Assembly (NCBI GenBank): GCA_034766995.1
Contig: CM068315.1
Location: forward strand, 45,466,162-45,530,161
Length of the DNA: 64,000 bases
Source: Acanthacorydalis orientalis
Taxonomy: Eukaryota; Arthropoda; Insecta; Megaloptera; Corydalidae
Direction: 5' to 3'
The position numbers were made by a program, and so were the translations under genes. The notes under the pieces are model-generated. The model made no database searches, was not told the DNA's origin, and saw only the letters and a program-made list of their open reading frames with translations. Shown piece by piece: positions 52,201-63,301 of this stretch. Position 1 is the first letter of the stretch. Each line of letters opens with the position of its first letter.

Positions 52201-53873
52201 TACTGATACAGAGATAATTGAAATAGCATTTGTAAATAATATCCAAATGTTAATAAATACACGTGAATAAAACAAGTTTTATGATTATTAAAATTCCCGT
52301 AAGAAAGTATAACAAAATTTTAAAAATTGTTGAGTATTATTTGAATAATTAATATTTGTAAAAATCATTATATTTAAATTATTAAAATAGTGAAACAGTT
52401 ATTTGCTAAAAATAAATTTTATGTTTTTAAACTCTAAGATGGGGTTATGGAGACGGGTTTCTTCTTTGATATAACATAAAATTAATAATCTATCAATAAA
52501 ATATAATTTACAATTGTTGAGTTATCAATTAGATTTCTGGACGTTTTATTGCAATTATCATGAATTTGCTTAGTCGTACATTGAAAAGCGACTTGTTGGA
52601 TCACACCGGTACTTCCGAAGAAGCACCAGACTATAAAATAAAAATATTCTTGGAAAATTTTTTGATCGTGTTTATTCTCAAGAATATTAGAAAATTAAAA
52701 TATGAATTATACAAAGTTTATTTTCTATGTATTTTATAATTAATATGATATTTAAATATATTTACAATCTTGATTAATTACTAATTTAATTTCATTTTGA
52801 TTAATTAATAATTAAAGATTTTTTTATTATACTTGAAAGTTTTTGCGATAAAATAAACAATCTTAGAAATATATTAAAAATTTCAAACATACGATTGTAA
52901 TGATAAAGACTATATTATAATATAAATGAAAAATAGAATGTTCTGTTTTCGAACAGCATTTTTTTCCTTAATAAAACATGTTGTTTGCAGTTTTAAACCT
53001 GAACAAATAACAGTGCTAATCGTGATTACCGTCCTTCAAAATGTTAATGATCTTAGTAATATGCATAGTACAAGTAGTAAAATCAAAATAATCATTTTTT
53101 TTTGTTTATAAAACTATAATAGTGTTTTAAAATCTAGTATCATTAATAAAATGTTTTTTTTACATATCTGATCCAAAATTTACCAACCAAGCAAAGAACA
53201 AAAAACATTTTTTTAAATATACAGTTAATTGGATAGCAGTTTATTTTAATTGTTGTATACTACAACTTTAAATTATTTTTTAATTTAATCACATTTAATA
53301 TTTCCAAGTACTACATTTTCGAAAAAAAATTATAATCAGTCATAGTACCAGTTATATTATTTAATATATTCAATTTTCAAAACTATGTTTTAAATTCTAA
53401 GACGTACAAACTAGAACTTTATTTATTTATAAGTGAAACTTTGATTATGTAAAAAAAACAACTTTATATTCAGCACTAATGAAAAGAAAACAGAGAAAAA
53501 TGATTATATATTATACTGTATTATATTAAGGATTATTACATAAAAAAGTCTTCCTAGTGAAAATACTTTTTAAACTATTCGAAATTTAAATGCTATCAAT
53601 TTTAGAATAGCGTGGTAGTAAGTTATGGATAGGAAATAATAATGAGAATAGATATTAGAGTACTAAACATGCATAAAGAAATACAAAGAGCGCTAAACTC
53701 GATATCCAATAGTGCAGAGTATTTAAAAATTGGAATAATTTCTTTTCAGATCATATAATAAAAACATGTATTCTACTTGAAAGAACTAATAATAAGAAAA
53801 GATTTCATAATCAATAAATGTATCTTGGAAGTATATTCACTTTCATGAATGATTCTTTTAAAGTATTTCTGAT
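52201..53873. other. AT-rich interval without genes
   Basis: A small GC-richer patch at 52580-52632 (GGATCACACCGGTACTTCCG) without a recognised structure. The remainder is AT-rich, and unusually has no long TA array. Confidence 0.45.
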
Positions 53874-54025
53874 GAAAATTGTTTAATGTTTGATTATTGA
53901 TTATTTTTGATTGTTGCTTATGCACATTTATCCTCAAACTTGTTTTTGCACTAAAATGATGACATGTCTATTAAATTGCATAAGCAACAATCAAAAAGAT
54001 CAATAATCAATTGTTGAACATTTTG
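53874..54025. repeat. Foldback-family member 3
   Basis: A 152-bp inverted repeat: the left arm ends ...TTTGATTGTTGCTTATGCA (to 53924) and the right arm begins TGCATAAGCAACAATCAAAA (53977); the arms pair over about 45 bases with few mismatches around a 52-nt loop. The inner part carries TCAATAATCAA, shared with members 1, 2 and 4. Confidence 0.85.
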
Positions 54026-55164
54026 GTTTAAAAAATAATTTTATGGGTTATCGGGCAATTTATATTTTTTTAAAAAAAACGATAATAGAAATCAAACAAA
54101 CTAGTTAAAAATATTACAAAAAGTAAAATGTAGTTTTCCTAAAGTAACTGAAAGTAATATACCCTAAGAACAGTTTTTTTTCAAGATTTAGGCTTATGAA
54201 ACCTGTTCCGGCCAAAGAACTAAAAAAATACTATTCTAGTTCTTTGGTTCTAGAATACTTTCATCATCTTAGACTTCTTATTGATATTCCTTTCTATTGA
54301 TTTCTGACTTTATAATTTAGTGTTTGGACCAGTATTTTATTCTCCTTTATTCTTGATAGATGCTGAGTGTGTTGTGTACATGTTCAATATTTATTACTTA
54401 TTTTATTATTTCTATTTGTTGGTTATTTCTGATATCTCTATTTCTCGTCATTTTATATAAAATTATGCCTGTTTACAATTTTTAGGGATCGAAGTTTAGT
54501 CTATTGGATTCTCTTTTCAATTAACTTTGCCATAATTTAATTTTTTAATTCATATAAGAATATTACGGGATAATTTTAGTTTCGTAGAATTTTATTGAAG
54601 GTGATTAGTTTGTTTTTCAAAATTATTTTATTGTCTTATATATCTGATATAATTTTAATAGTTTATTATCGTAGAAGAATTTCTTTTCCGTTCTCTAAAA
54701 ATGTTAAACAATAACATTATAAAAAATAGCATATAAATGAATTAAAGTATAAATAACGAGCAAAACTGAAAAGACCGTTTCTATTAAATGAAAACTCTGT
54801 TTATTATTTACTAGTTAAATTATCCGAATGACAAAAAATATTTTCTAAATTACGTTTTAATTTCAGATTTATTTTATGTAAATGTTGTGAAATTACACTT
54901 CATTATAGGTCGAAATGCATTAAAAAATCCACTTCTTACAATTATAACAAAAATGATTGACGTCTTTTGGAAATGTATTATACGCACATTAGAATATTTT
55001 TTTATATTTTCCAAGAAATCGTAAAGTTATATTTCTGAGAATATTAAAAAATGTTTGATTCCTAATTGTTGAATTATTAATATTCAATAAGTATCAAAGA
55101 GTTATATTTATAAAAGATTTTAAAATCATAATAAATATTTACAAATCATTTAACAAATATTAAC
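54026..55164. other. AT-rich interval without genes
   Basis: AT-rich sequence with no TA array and no recognisable open frame. CTGTTCCGGCCAAAGAAC at 54200 is the only GC-rich patch. Confidence 0.45.
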
Positions 55165-55199
<35 letters not shown>

Positions 55200-55226
55200 C
55201 ATATAAATATATACATATATATATAT
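55165..55226. repeat. Interrupted (TA)n array
   Basis: TA runs broken by TTTATA and CATA, ending at the left terminus of the TIR element that follows. Confidence 0.7.
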
Positions 55227-55744
55227 ATATAAAGTGTATAAATTAATTCGGTGCTTTTTTATAGTAAATGAATGTTTACAGAAAAATGGAATACATTTCA
55301 GTCTTCAAAATATCCTTCATTATTTTATACAGCTTTTCTCCAGCTGTCGGGTAACTGACGAATACTTCGTTGAAAAAAAGATTGTGTGTTTTGGTTGATG
55401 AAGTCGTAATGCATTTTCGAGCCTTTTGCACTGTTTTTGAATTTTTCGCATGTTTTATGCGTTACAACACCTTTCCGCAAAGATGAACAAATTATTTCGG
55501 CGGCTTCGGTAGTATGTTCGGTTTTTTGACTGAAATGCGAAAAATATGCGATGCCAAATTTTCTACTTTTAGGATGTCATCGTGTTCACTACTGTTTTGT
55601 GAGGTTATGCCAACTGCTTGGCCAAGATATGTAATGTTTTTAAATGTTAAAGTTGGCACTTTAAAATTCTATAACGACAAGAGAATATTTTTTTTAAAAC
55701 AGTTGTGACTGATTCAATTTAAAATCATAGAATTAATTTTTACA

Positions 55745-55750
<6 letters not shown>
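55227..55750. mobile_element. TIR element copy 2 (homologue of 44766-45257)
   Basis: Shares block order with copy 1: GTATAAATTAATTCGGTGC near the left end, GAAAAATGGAATACA, CTGTCGGGTAACTGACGAAT, CATCGTGTTCACTACT, TGCTTGGCCAAGATAT, TTTTTAAATGTTAAAGTTGG and AAATTAATT(T)TTACATCTCA at the right. Ends are less well kept than in copy 1 (AAGTGTATAAATTAATTC against GAGATGTAAAAATTAATTC). The plus-strand frame at 55514-55708 is the longest open stretch and resembles no known domain. TA arrays flank both sides. Confidence 0.75.

Positions 55751-55800
<50 letters not shown>
55749..55800. repeat. (TA)n array at a LINE tail
   Basis: Pure TA of about 50 bp between TIR copy 2 and the (CAT)n end of the LINE fragment. 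Confidence 0.85.
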
Positions 55801-55802
<2 letters not shown>

Positions 55803-56056
55803 TCATCATCATCATCTTCAGCCCCTGTTAATCCACTGCTGGATAAAGGCCTCTTCCATGATTTTCCATTTTGTTCGATTTAGTGCCTCTCTTTTCCACA
55901 GTTTTCCAAGAAAGTTTTTAATATCCTTATCCCATCTGTTCATTAGTCTCTTTCTGCGTCTTTTCATATTCCTTGGTTCCCAGTCAATAATTTCTCTTGT
56001 CCATCGGTTATCTTCTCTTCGTGCGATATGTCCCGCCCATTCCCATTTCAAAGTCT
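55801..56056 (-). pseudogene. RTE-like non-LTR retrotransposon, C-terminal fragment and 3' tail
   Basis: On the minus strand, 56051-55818 encodes KWEWAGHIARREDNRWTREI, then KRLMNRWDKDIKNFLGK and WKIMEEAFIQQWINRG. This matches the end of insect endonuclease-reverse transcriptase proteins (GHVARM, DNRW, RPKKRWRDDI and EEAYVQQW types). After the stop comes a (GATGAT) tail, seen on the plus strand as CATCATCATCATCATC at 55801-55816. A triplet tail is typical of RTE-type LINEs. The 5' truncation point is at about 56056, next to another TA array. Confidence 0.8.
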
Positions 56057-56057
56057 A

Positions 56058-56107
<50 letters not shown>

Positions 56108-57052
56108 CATATTTTATATATATATATATATTCTTTTATATTTGTTCAATGACAATATCTCCGTTCATCATTTTGTAAAAAAAGTTAAGAAAAAATGTAT
56201 TACAATTATGATATACTCGTATAGGTGGCAAAATCACTTTTTAGCAAATATAGAAGTTAGAAGTGACATTGAACATAACATTGAAATTTCAATTCGAGCC
56301 TATCAATTAGTTAATATGGTTTCGGTTTAACTGCCTTTTAAATAAATAAAAAAGATAACATGTTTAACGACGTCATATTAGCATATGTTAGAATAGACAC
56401 ACCTCTTTCTGAAACCTGTCTAGCAAATATTTGCATTAATATATGAGTGTACGATATGCATATGAATTATCTTCAGATAACATTCGATTAAATTATGGAC
56501 TACTGCAAATATTTATTTAGACTTAAAAATACGTCTGTCCAAAATAATTTTCTTTTCAAATCTGTTTTTTTTTTGTCTCTGCTTAAGGTTTTGTTTATAA
56601 ATTGATATTATGATCACGTAATTCTGAATAAACACATTTTTTTATTACATCTCAATTAGTGTATAAAATACAATATTAAATTAAATTTGATGTGTTTATT
56701 GTTATGTAGATAATACGATATATAATCAAACTCTAAAATTTTAAGATGACATTGGAAATGGAAAATTATTTTTAATATTTACTGAGTTTTAATTTTTATG
56801 AAAAAATAACATATATTTTTTGTTTATTTTATTATAAAGAGCACGATTTACGAGTAAATGATCAATTTCAATAAATTTTAGAGGAATTTTTTATTACAAT
56901 CTCACATATTACTTTAAATATAAATTTAATTCAATTCAAAAACTACTAGAATTAAACTTACATGATAAATATTTATGCTATAAAAAATAATTTTGTCTTA
57001 CAAATAAATTCGTTGCTCAGCGCACAAACCACAAAAAAGTTTTTAACTAAAA
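56057..57052. other. TA arrays and AT-rich sequence
   Basis: TA arrays at 56060-56105 and 56114-56131, then AT-rich sequence with no feature. Confidence 0.5.
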
Positions 57053-57122
57053 ATGTTCAATAAATGATTATTGATCATTTGCAGCAACAATATAAAATGA
57101 TCAATAATCATTTATTGAACAT
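57053..57122. repeat. Foldback-family member 4: perfect 28-bp hairpin
   Basis: ATGTTCAATAAATGATTATT continuing to 57080 is perfectly complementary to 57095-57122, with a 14-nt loop (GCAGCAACAATATA). Weaker pairing continues outward (about 57020-57052 with 57123-57155, e.g. TGATCAGAAAAAAGTGCTGT). The core matches members 1-3. Confidence 0.9.
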
Positions 57123-57324
57123 GTTTGATCAGAAAAAAGTGCTGTAGTTTGTTGGATGAAAAAAATTCATTTGCAAAAATTAAAATTTATCCACAATATC
57201 GAGGTGATTCGCTGTGATCTAAATTATAAATTTTATTGTTCTTTCTTACACGATTGATTCCATGGAAATCACCTGCTTTTTGTTAGGGTATTTATCATAG
57301 ATTTATTATGAATTTACATATGTA

Positions 57325-57372
<48 letters not shown>
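57123..57372. other. AT-rich spacer ending in a TA array
   Basis: Outer arm of the hairpin element, unremarkable sequence, and a TA array at 57327-57372 adjoining the mariner end. Confidence 0.5.
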
Positions 57373-57377
<5 letters not shown>

Positions 57378-58282
57378 GGATACTAAAAAGTTTTTTCGTT
57401 TTTTATATTAAAATAAAAATCAATTAAATGGAAAAATTTGTACTTTATTGAATAATATAGTTTCCATCATTATCTATCACACTGTGCCACCTATCAGGAA
57501 GATAAAATATTCCTGTTTATAAAATTCTTGGTTTTTTTTGAAAAAAAAATGTTCAAATATCATTTTAACATGATTCACATCTCTGTGTCTTATTTCTTAA
57601 AAAAAATATTCCAGTGACCGAAATAAGTGGTAGTCAAAGGATGTAATGTTTGATGAGTAAGGAGGGTGCAGTAGAACCTCCCAACCAAGTTCGAACATTT
57701 TTTTACGTATCTTCTTAGCTAAATGCAGTCGTTCGATGTCGTGTTGAAGAATAATGCCATCTCTATTTACAGTTCATGACCGTTTTCTGATTAAATTCTG
57801 ATTCATCCGATCCAGTTGTTCACAACAGAGATCAGAAGTAACAGTTTTTCCCGGGTTTAACGTCTCATAATAAATGATTCCTTTATAATCTCGCCAAACA
57901 CAGAGCAATATTTTTCGAATGGTCAAACTTAGCTTAGGAGATGGTTTAGCTTACCGATTTGGTGATAACCATTGTTTATTACGTTTTCTGTTGTAATAAA
58001 TGATCCACTTTTTTCACCTATGACAATACGTTTTAAAAAAGCGGAGACACTTATCTTGAGTGATGTACACGTGTTTATCCGAACTATTTTTATTTTCTTC
58101 AGTAAGATCGTGCGGTACCCAAACACCTCTCCAGACCTTTCCAATTTTTATCATATGTTCTTGTACTGTTGACAAGGGGCACTAAATTCTATTAGACAAT
58201 TCTTGAATTGTTAATTCTGGATTTGCTTTGATTTCCTCCAGCAACTCTGTATCATCTAAACGAAAAAATTTTCCGGTTCCTC
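57373..58282 (-). pseudogene. Mariner (DD34D) transposase fragment with 3' end
   Basis: Minus-strand reading gives KFFRLDDTELLEEIKANPEL, then KVWRGVWVPHDLTEENKN, KKWIIYYNRKRNKQWLSP, PGKTVTSDLCCEQLDRMNQN, ILQHDIERLHLAKK and SSNITSFDYHLFRSLEYF. These are mariner hallmarks (WVPHEL, DEKWI.Y, DNARPH, SPDLAPSDYHLF). Several stops and frameshifts, with the first D region and DNARPH altered (DIERLH), make it dead. The 3' end at 57373 reads TTAGGGATACTAAAAAGTTT after a TA array. The 5' end is lost: homology stops at 58282, where another TA array begins. Confidence 0.85.
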
Positions 58283-58569
58283 ATATATATATATATAATG
58301 TAAAACGAATGACTGCATGTACATAAAAGTTTAATAATTAATTTTTAAAATAAAAATAAAGCCGATGAAATTGTGAGATAAAAATAGAACAATTAGTTTT
58401 TTTTTAAATACACAAATAAACATTTAAAATGTTTGTAAATTAAAAATACATTTATTATTTTTAATAGTAGTCAGAACTTATATGTTACCCTGAATTGGAT
58501 TATTATTATTCAATTATTATTATTATCATCAAAATATAAATAGTTTAGTATCGTGTGTATATATGTATG

Positions 58570-58629
<60 letters not shown>

Positions 58630-58794
58630 TGATAAATATTCTATTTTATTAATAACATTTTTATTACGAAATTTACTCAGAATTTTATTCTTACTATTTA
58701 TTTTACTGTCATAACAAATAAATTTTATTAATAGCAATATTCAATGAATGTCAAGGTTTTTTTTTAATTTTTATTAATATATCTATATTTTTCT
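58283..58794. other. AT-rich interval with TA arrays
   Basis: Arrays at 58282-58297 and 58571-58623. No gene. Confidence 0.5.
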
Positions 58795-58980
58795 TCTTCG
58801 ATGACGCTACAAGATACCAAATAGAGTCTTGTCCTCCTCAATTTTGTGCCTCCAGACATCCGTGTGTCTGGCAGTCCTTCTCCCGTTCCTTACTTCCACC
58901 ACATCCTTTTCTACATTATCAATGGTCATTTGCCATTAAATCTATCCTCTCTCTATCACTGACCCCTCTCGCGATCGAGG
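58795..58980. other. GC-richer patch, possibly LINE-derived
   Basis: A 185-bp patch beginning CTTCTTCGATGACGC and containing GTCCTCCTCAATTTTGTGCC, CATCCGTGTGTCTGGCAG and TTCCACCACATCC. The minus strand has short coding-like runs (DVWRHKIEEDKTLFGIL). The composition resembles a fragment of a non-LTR element, but no motif settles it. Confidence 0.25.
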
Positions 58981-60751
58981 TTAATTAATATATTTATACG
59001 ATTGGTTAATTACATTAATCATTTATTACTAATTATCTTAAAAAACAAAATTTAATATTAAAATCAAATAAAATGTATTTATAGACTTGAATACAATTAT
59101 TTTTTTTATATTCCATATTATAAATATTTTATACACTGGTTATCTATTTGAATACATTTTTATAAAAATGATAAAATGTTATTGACAATTATGGCAAAAA
59201 TTTAATTTTACGCTTATCAGACGTAAGTGACCTTAGTTGAATTTAATGATTTTTTCTATATGATTTTCAAATATATTTGTTTTCAAGTTAGTTTTTACAA
59301 TCTAAAAATATAAGCTAAATGTTTTCATGTTTTGTATCATTTTATATAATGGAAACTTTTTTAATTTAAAAGTGATTTATAGTTAATTTAAAATAAAGTT
59401 TTGATTCTGAGAATTTACTTCATAAATATTCAAAATAACAAACAATGTTAATCGATGTAATTAATTTGATTTAGTTTCGGTAAGGTTATATTATCTCATA
59501 CTTAATTTTTAAATGAAATAAAACTACACTTTCATGTTTCACTTAAATGCCATATTAATTCTGTAAGGAAAAAAATAATAAAAGTGCATAAAAGTAAGCT
59601 TGTACGGAAATATTTATTTAATAATGTTTTTTTTACTTTACACAAATTACTTTCAAGAATTTTCTTGTATGCATTTACGTATTTGATGGCTAGAAATGAA
59701 TGATGCAATATTGTACCGAAATTGCTGCATAATGTTGAGATTCTTAAATAAGTAAACAAAACAATAAGAAGCTATTACAGACAATCACGTAAGGACATTC
59801 AATTATTGACCATGTCAATCACTAAGAAATACGTTTTAAATATTTAAAAACATTAATATAACCTAAAAATTAACACGTGAGTGAATGGTAGAATGATGCA
59901 AGGTTGGATGAAGTTACATAGTCTATGAAAATATTTTTTTTTAGATTGAAGTATTACATGCAAGCATATATATATATATATATTAAATAATTAGTCATAG
60001 TAAATAATATTAAATCAAATTGTACCTAATTGTCCCATTTTACAATTGAATTAATATTGTAATATATATATATATATATACTGAAGTGAAAAGTTAAGTT
60101 CATTCATTTAACAAATTTTTAATGTATTTTTTTTCCAAAAAGAGAGATGCATAAATTTATAATTTTTTTAATTGTAGTTTAAAATTAAGAATTTATTGTT
60201 TCTACAAATCACTACTTACTGCTTTATTCTGTTGAAAAATAAAATTTATATAAGATTTTTAAATTTTTTAAGACAATTTAATTAAGACAATTAAATTTTT
60301 TGGAATTAATTTTTGATGACGTTTTATAAAAAAATATTTATTGATTATATTGTAATTACTTATTGTCACTTTATGTGAGCTTTGATAAAAAGTGATTTTA
60401 TATTTGATAAAAAAGAGGTAGACACTCATCAGAGGCAGATCTTAGAAACTTCTTAATTATTTTTTAGTACAGTGTTATGTTTTAACAAAGCGCATTCCAG
60501 CAAATACATATCTCTGTTTTACTACAATCATTAAAAAAAGATGTTTTACTTAATAAAAATGTTCGAATAAGAAAATGCACGATTGTTAAAAAAATAAATA
60601 TAAATATATCTTAAAATACACTTCAGAATAATATGCTTCATTATGAAATTTGATTCAATTGTAAAATTTAATTATGTAAATAGTCAATATGATACATTTC
60701 AATAAGTAATTAGTTGATCTACTATTATAGATACTTAAAATTTTAAAAATA
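58981..60751. other. AT-rich interval without genes
   Basis: Short TA arrays at 59968-59983 and 60063-60080. No coding sequence or inverted repeat recognised. Confidence 0.5.
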
Positions 60752-61097
60752 CCGTATTAGCTTGAATATAAGACGAGGTTTTTCATACAGTTTTTTAATT
60801 AAAAAATACGGGTCGTCTTACATTATCGTCTTATGTTATGTTCAGAAGTTCAAGCTGGTACGCCACTGTAGGTGTTCTAAACAAGTGACTTGAGTTTTAA
60901 ATATGTATTTGTACACTTTTTGCAAATATTACTTTCTATTAAAACGTAAAACAATATCTTTTTTTTGTTTTGGGTTGGAAAAACTGCGTGTCGTTTTATA
61001 ATCGGGGCAGTAAAAAATGCCTTTTTCTTGATTTCTAGATGGAAAGAATTGGGACTCGTCTTGTAATCGGGGTCGTCTTATATTCGGGCTAATACGG
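60752..61097. mobile_element. Pogo/Tigger-like MITE with clean TIRs and TA duplication
   Basis: A 346-bp element between TA dinucleotides (60750-60751 and 61098-61099). The left end is CCGTATTAGCTTGAATATAA and the right end, reverse-complemented, is CCGTATTAGCCCGAATATAA; both go on to GACGA. Subterminal GTCGTCTTA and ATCGGGG motifs are repeated inside (60833, 61004, 61052-61070). No coding capacity. End sequences of this GAATATAAGACG type occur in MITEs of many animals. Confidence 0.88.
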
Positions 61098-62642
61098 TAT
61101 TAACAATTTATTATTTCCGAAAAGAGGAACTAGAATACAGAAAATACGAATGTATTTTTCATTTTAGGTGTCATTGTCGAGGTGTTTTGTATTATATAGA
61201 AAATTAAAATTTTATACAAACTGCTTCATTTATATTCATATATGCTGATCACGATAAAGTGGCTGTATATTTTAAATTTTGTATGAACATACGAATTTAT
61301 TAAAAAGTTGGAACATACGAAAAGTTAAATGTTATAATTATTAGGTATGATTTTTAAGCATTTATGACTTGTAAGGAATAATAATTCAGTGAGCTATAAA
61401 GGATACATTGATTCATTATCATTCGGAAATAGATAAAAATATACTTTTAATGTATACCCAAATGTAATTTATTTTTTTATTTGAGATTTTTTTTTATTTT
61501 AATATCTAATTCAGTCACATTCATTAACCAAGCTCATTAATACAATTGTGAAATTTGGTGCTTAAAATCGATTTTACGTATTTTTAATATATAAATTTTA
61601 AGCTTTTTAAGACTTTTTGCTCGATATGTGTGTATAAAAATTATTTAGATGGTGAAGGCAGTTAAAAATTATAAAAAGATTGATTGTTATTTCCCTAAAA
61701 AGAAAATCGTCTGGACTACAATGCTATATTTGTCGCTACGCAGATTGAAACGATTTACATTTTTAATAAAATTGTACTTTTAGAACAACTTAAAACATAA
61801 ATCAAATAAAATATACATATACGGGAAGTATTTTATTGAAGAAAAATTAAATTAGCATGAATTATATTTACAACTGTGTAATAAAAAAGTGATATCAAAA
61901 AATGAAAACCATTTATTTACTGACTAATGAAGGTTAAATGTTCAAAATGTTAATTTTTAATGAAATATGACATGTTAAGAAAGTACTGGTATGAATCCTT
62001 AATTTAATAAGTAAATATTATATGAAAAGTACCTCTTGAAATGTTTACTTCGATTTTGTATTTAATATTTTATTTTTCATACATTTAAATTGTATAATTG
62101 AACATAGAGTACAGCAGATTTTTTTTCTAATAATAATACCCTTTTATATTGGATGATGACGTACCAGAAAACCAAATTCGAATTTGTAATAAATAAACAA
62201 ACAATCCCTTGCTTTAGACGGTGCTATTTTTTAATTAGTATCTTTATTTTTTTTCGTTAATTTTTAGACATTTGTTTATTATAAAATTGTTTTAATTCTT
62301 CTCTTAAGTGGTAACATTTTGTAATATGTTTTATATGGCAATTAATTTTTTTTTTGGTTTGTATATAAGTTTTGAAAATGTAAATTAATACCATAATCTT
62401 TTATATACATTAAGTCGTATATTTTTAATTAAGTTTTAATAATTTCTAATAATGTATTCTGTTTTGTTTAATTCTAAGTATAATTATTGTTAGTTTATGA
62501 TTTCTATTTTCACCCTTTTATTTCAATTAATTATGTATAAAATTTAATTAACTTAGGTATTAAAGTAACCTTAAGAAAGGTAATTATATAGAATTTATTA
62601 GATATTATTTATATAGAATTTGTAACATTGACTGTTTGAAGG
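61098..62642. other. AT-rich interval without genes
   Basis: No TA arrays of note, no open frame with coding character and no inverted repeats. A slightly GC-richer patch at 61700-61760 is unassigned. Confidence 0.5.
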
Positions 62643-63301
62643 TTAATACGTTGAGAGTAAAATGTCCATCGGTGGGCATTTTTTCTTTTGCCGTAGGGAC
62701 GATGTACCCACTGATGGGCATTTTGAACCGTGCCTTTAGCGCCACGTTTCTACCGGTGAGGACGACTTACGATGAATTTGTTTTTAACCCTTTCACTCTT
62801 GGTCCCATAGGCACATAGTGCTAATAATGGGTTGGGCATTATATCATGTTAGTTAATTAAATTCATAAAAATATAGAAATATAATGAAACATTTAATAGA
62901 AAACAGAATATATTTATTCAAAATGGTACACAAAAGCATTAATGAAACGATTTTTGGTAACATATTGTGTTATAACAAATATAAAAAAGATTTATTTTAC
63001 TTTGTGTTTTTTTTTTTGAAAATATGGGAAACATTGGTGTCTTACACGCTTCACAAATTTTATTAACTTTATTTGGATTTTTTCGGGTATAAACTGTGCC
63101 ACGTTGTGCATTTTTTGTCCATCGTTGCATTGGGTTGGGCATGCCCACCGGTGCCCATTTTGAAAAAGTGGCATATCAATAAAATACAATGAAACGGAAG
63201 ATAAGAATGTAAAAATTAAATATAAGCCTTTAAGAAAACTATAAAAAAATTTGATCCATCGCACAAGTTTTTGTTTTATTATGCGGCGCTCAATGTGTTA
63301 A
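62643..63301. mobile_element. piggyBac-like derivative between TTAA sites
   Basis: TTAA occurs at 62643-62646 and 63298-63301. The ends are inverted: TACGTTGAGAG after the left site, and CACATTGAGCG reading inward from the right site. Repeated GGTGGGCAT/ATGCCCACC motifs lie subterminally (62665-62680, 62712-62723, 63135-63155). Another TTAACCCTTTCACTC start at 62784 suggests nesting or an internal end. TTAA targets and this motif style are typical of piggyBac. Confidence 0.6.
62939..63148 (-). pseudogene. Possible piggyBac transposase C-terminal fragment
   Basis: The minus-strand frame contains QRWTKNAQRGTVYTRKNP and later ICEACKTPMFPIF. Spacing of CTKNG-x-R-x-TVY and C-x2-C-x-TP resembles the cysteine-rich C-terminal domain of piggyBac transposases, with several cysteines lost. 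It lies inside the TTAA-bounded block, which supports the reading, but the match is short and the rest of the transposase is missing. Confidence 0.4.
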
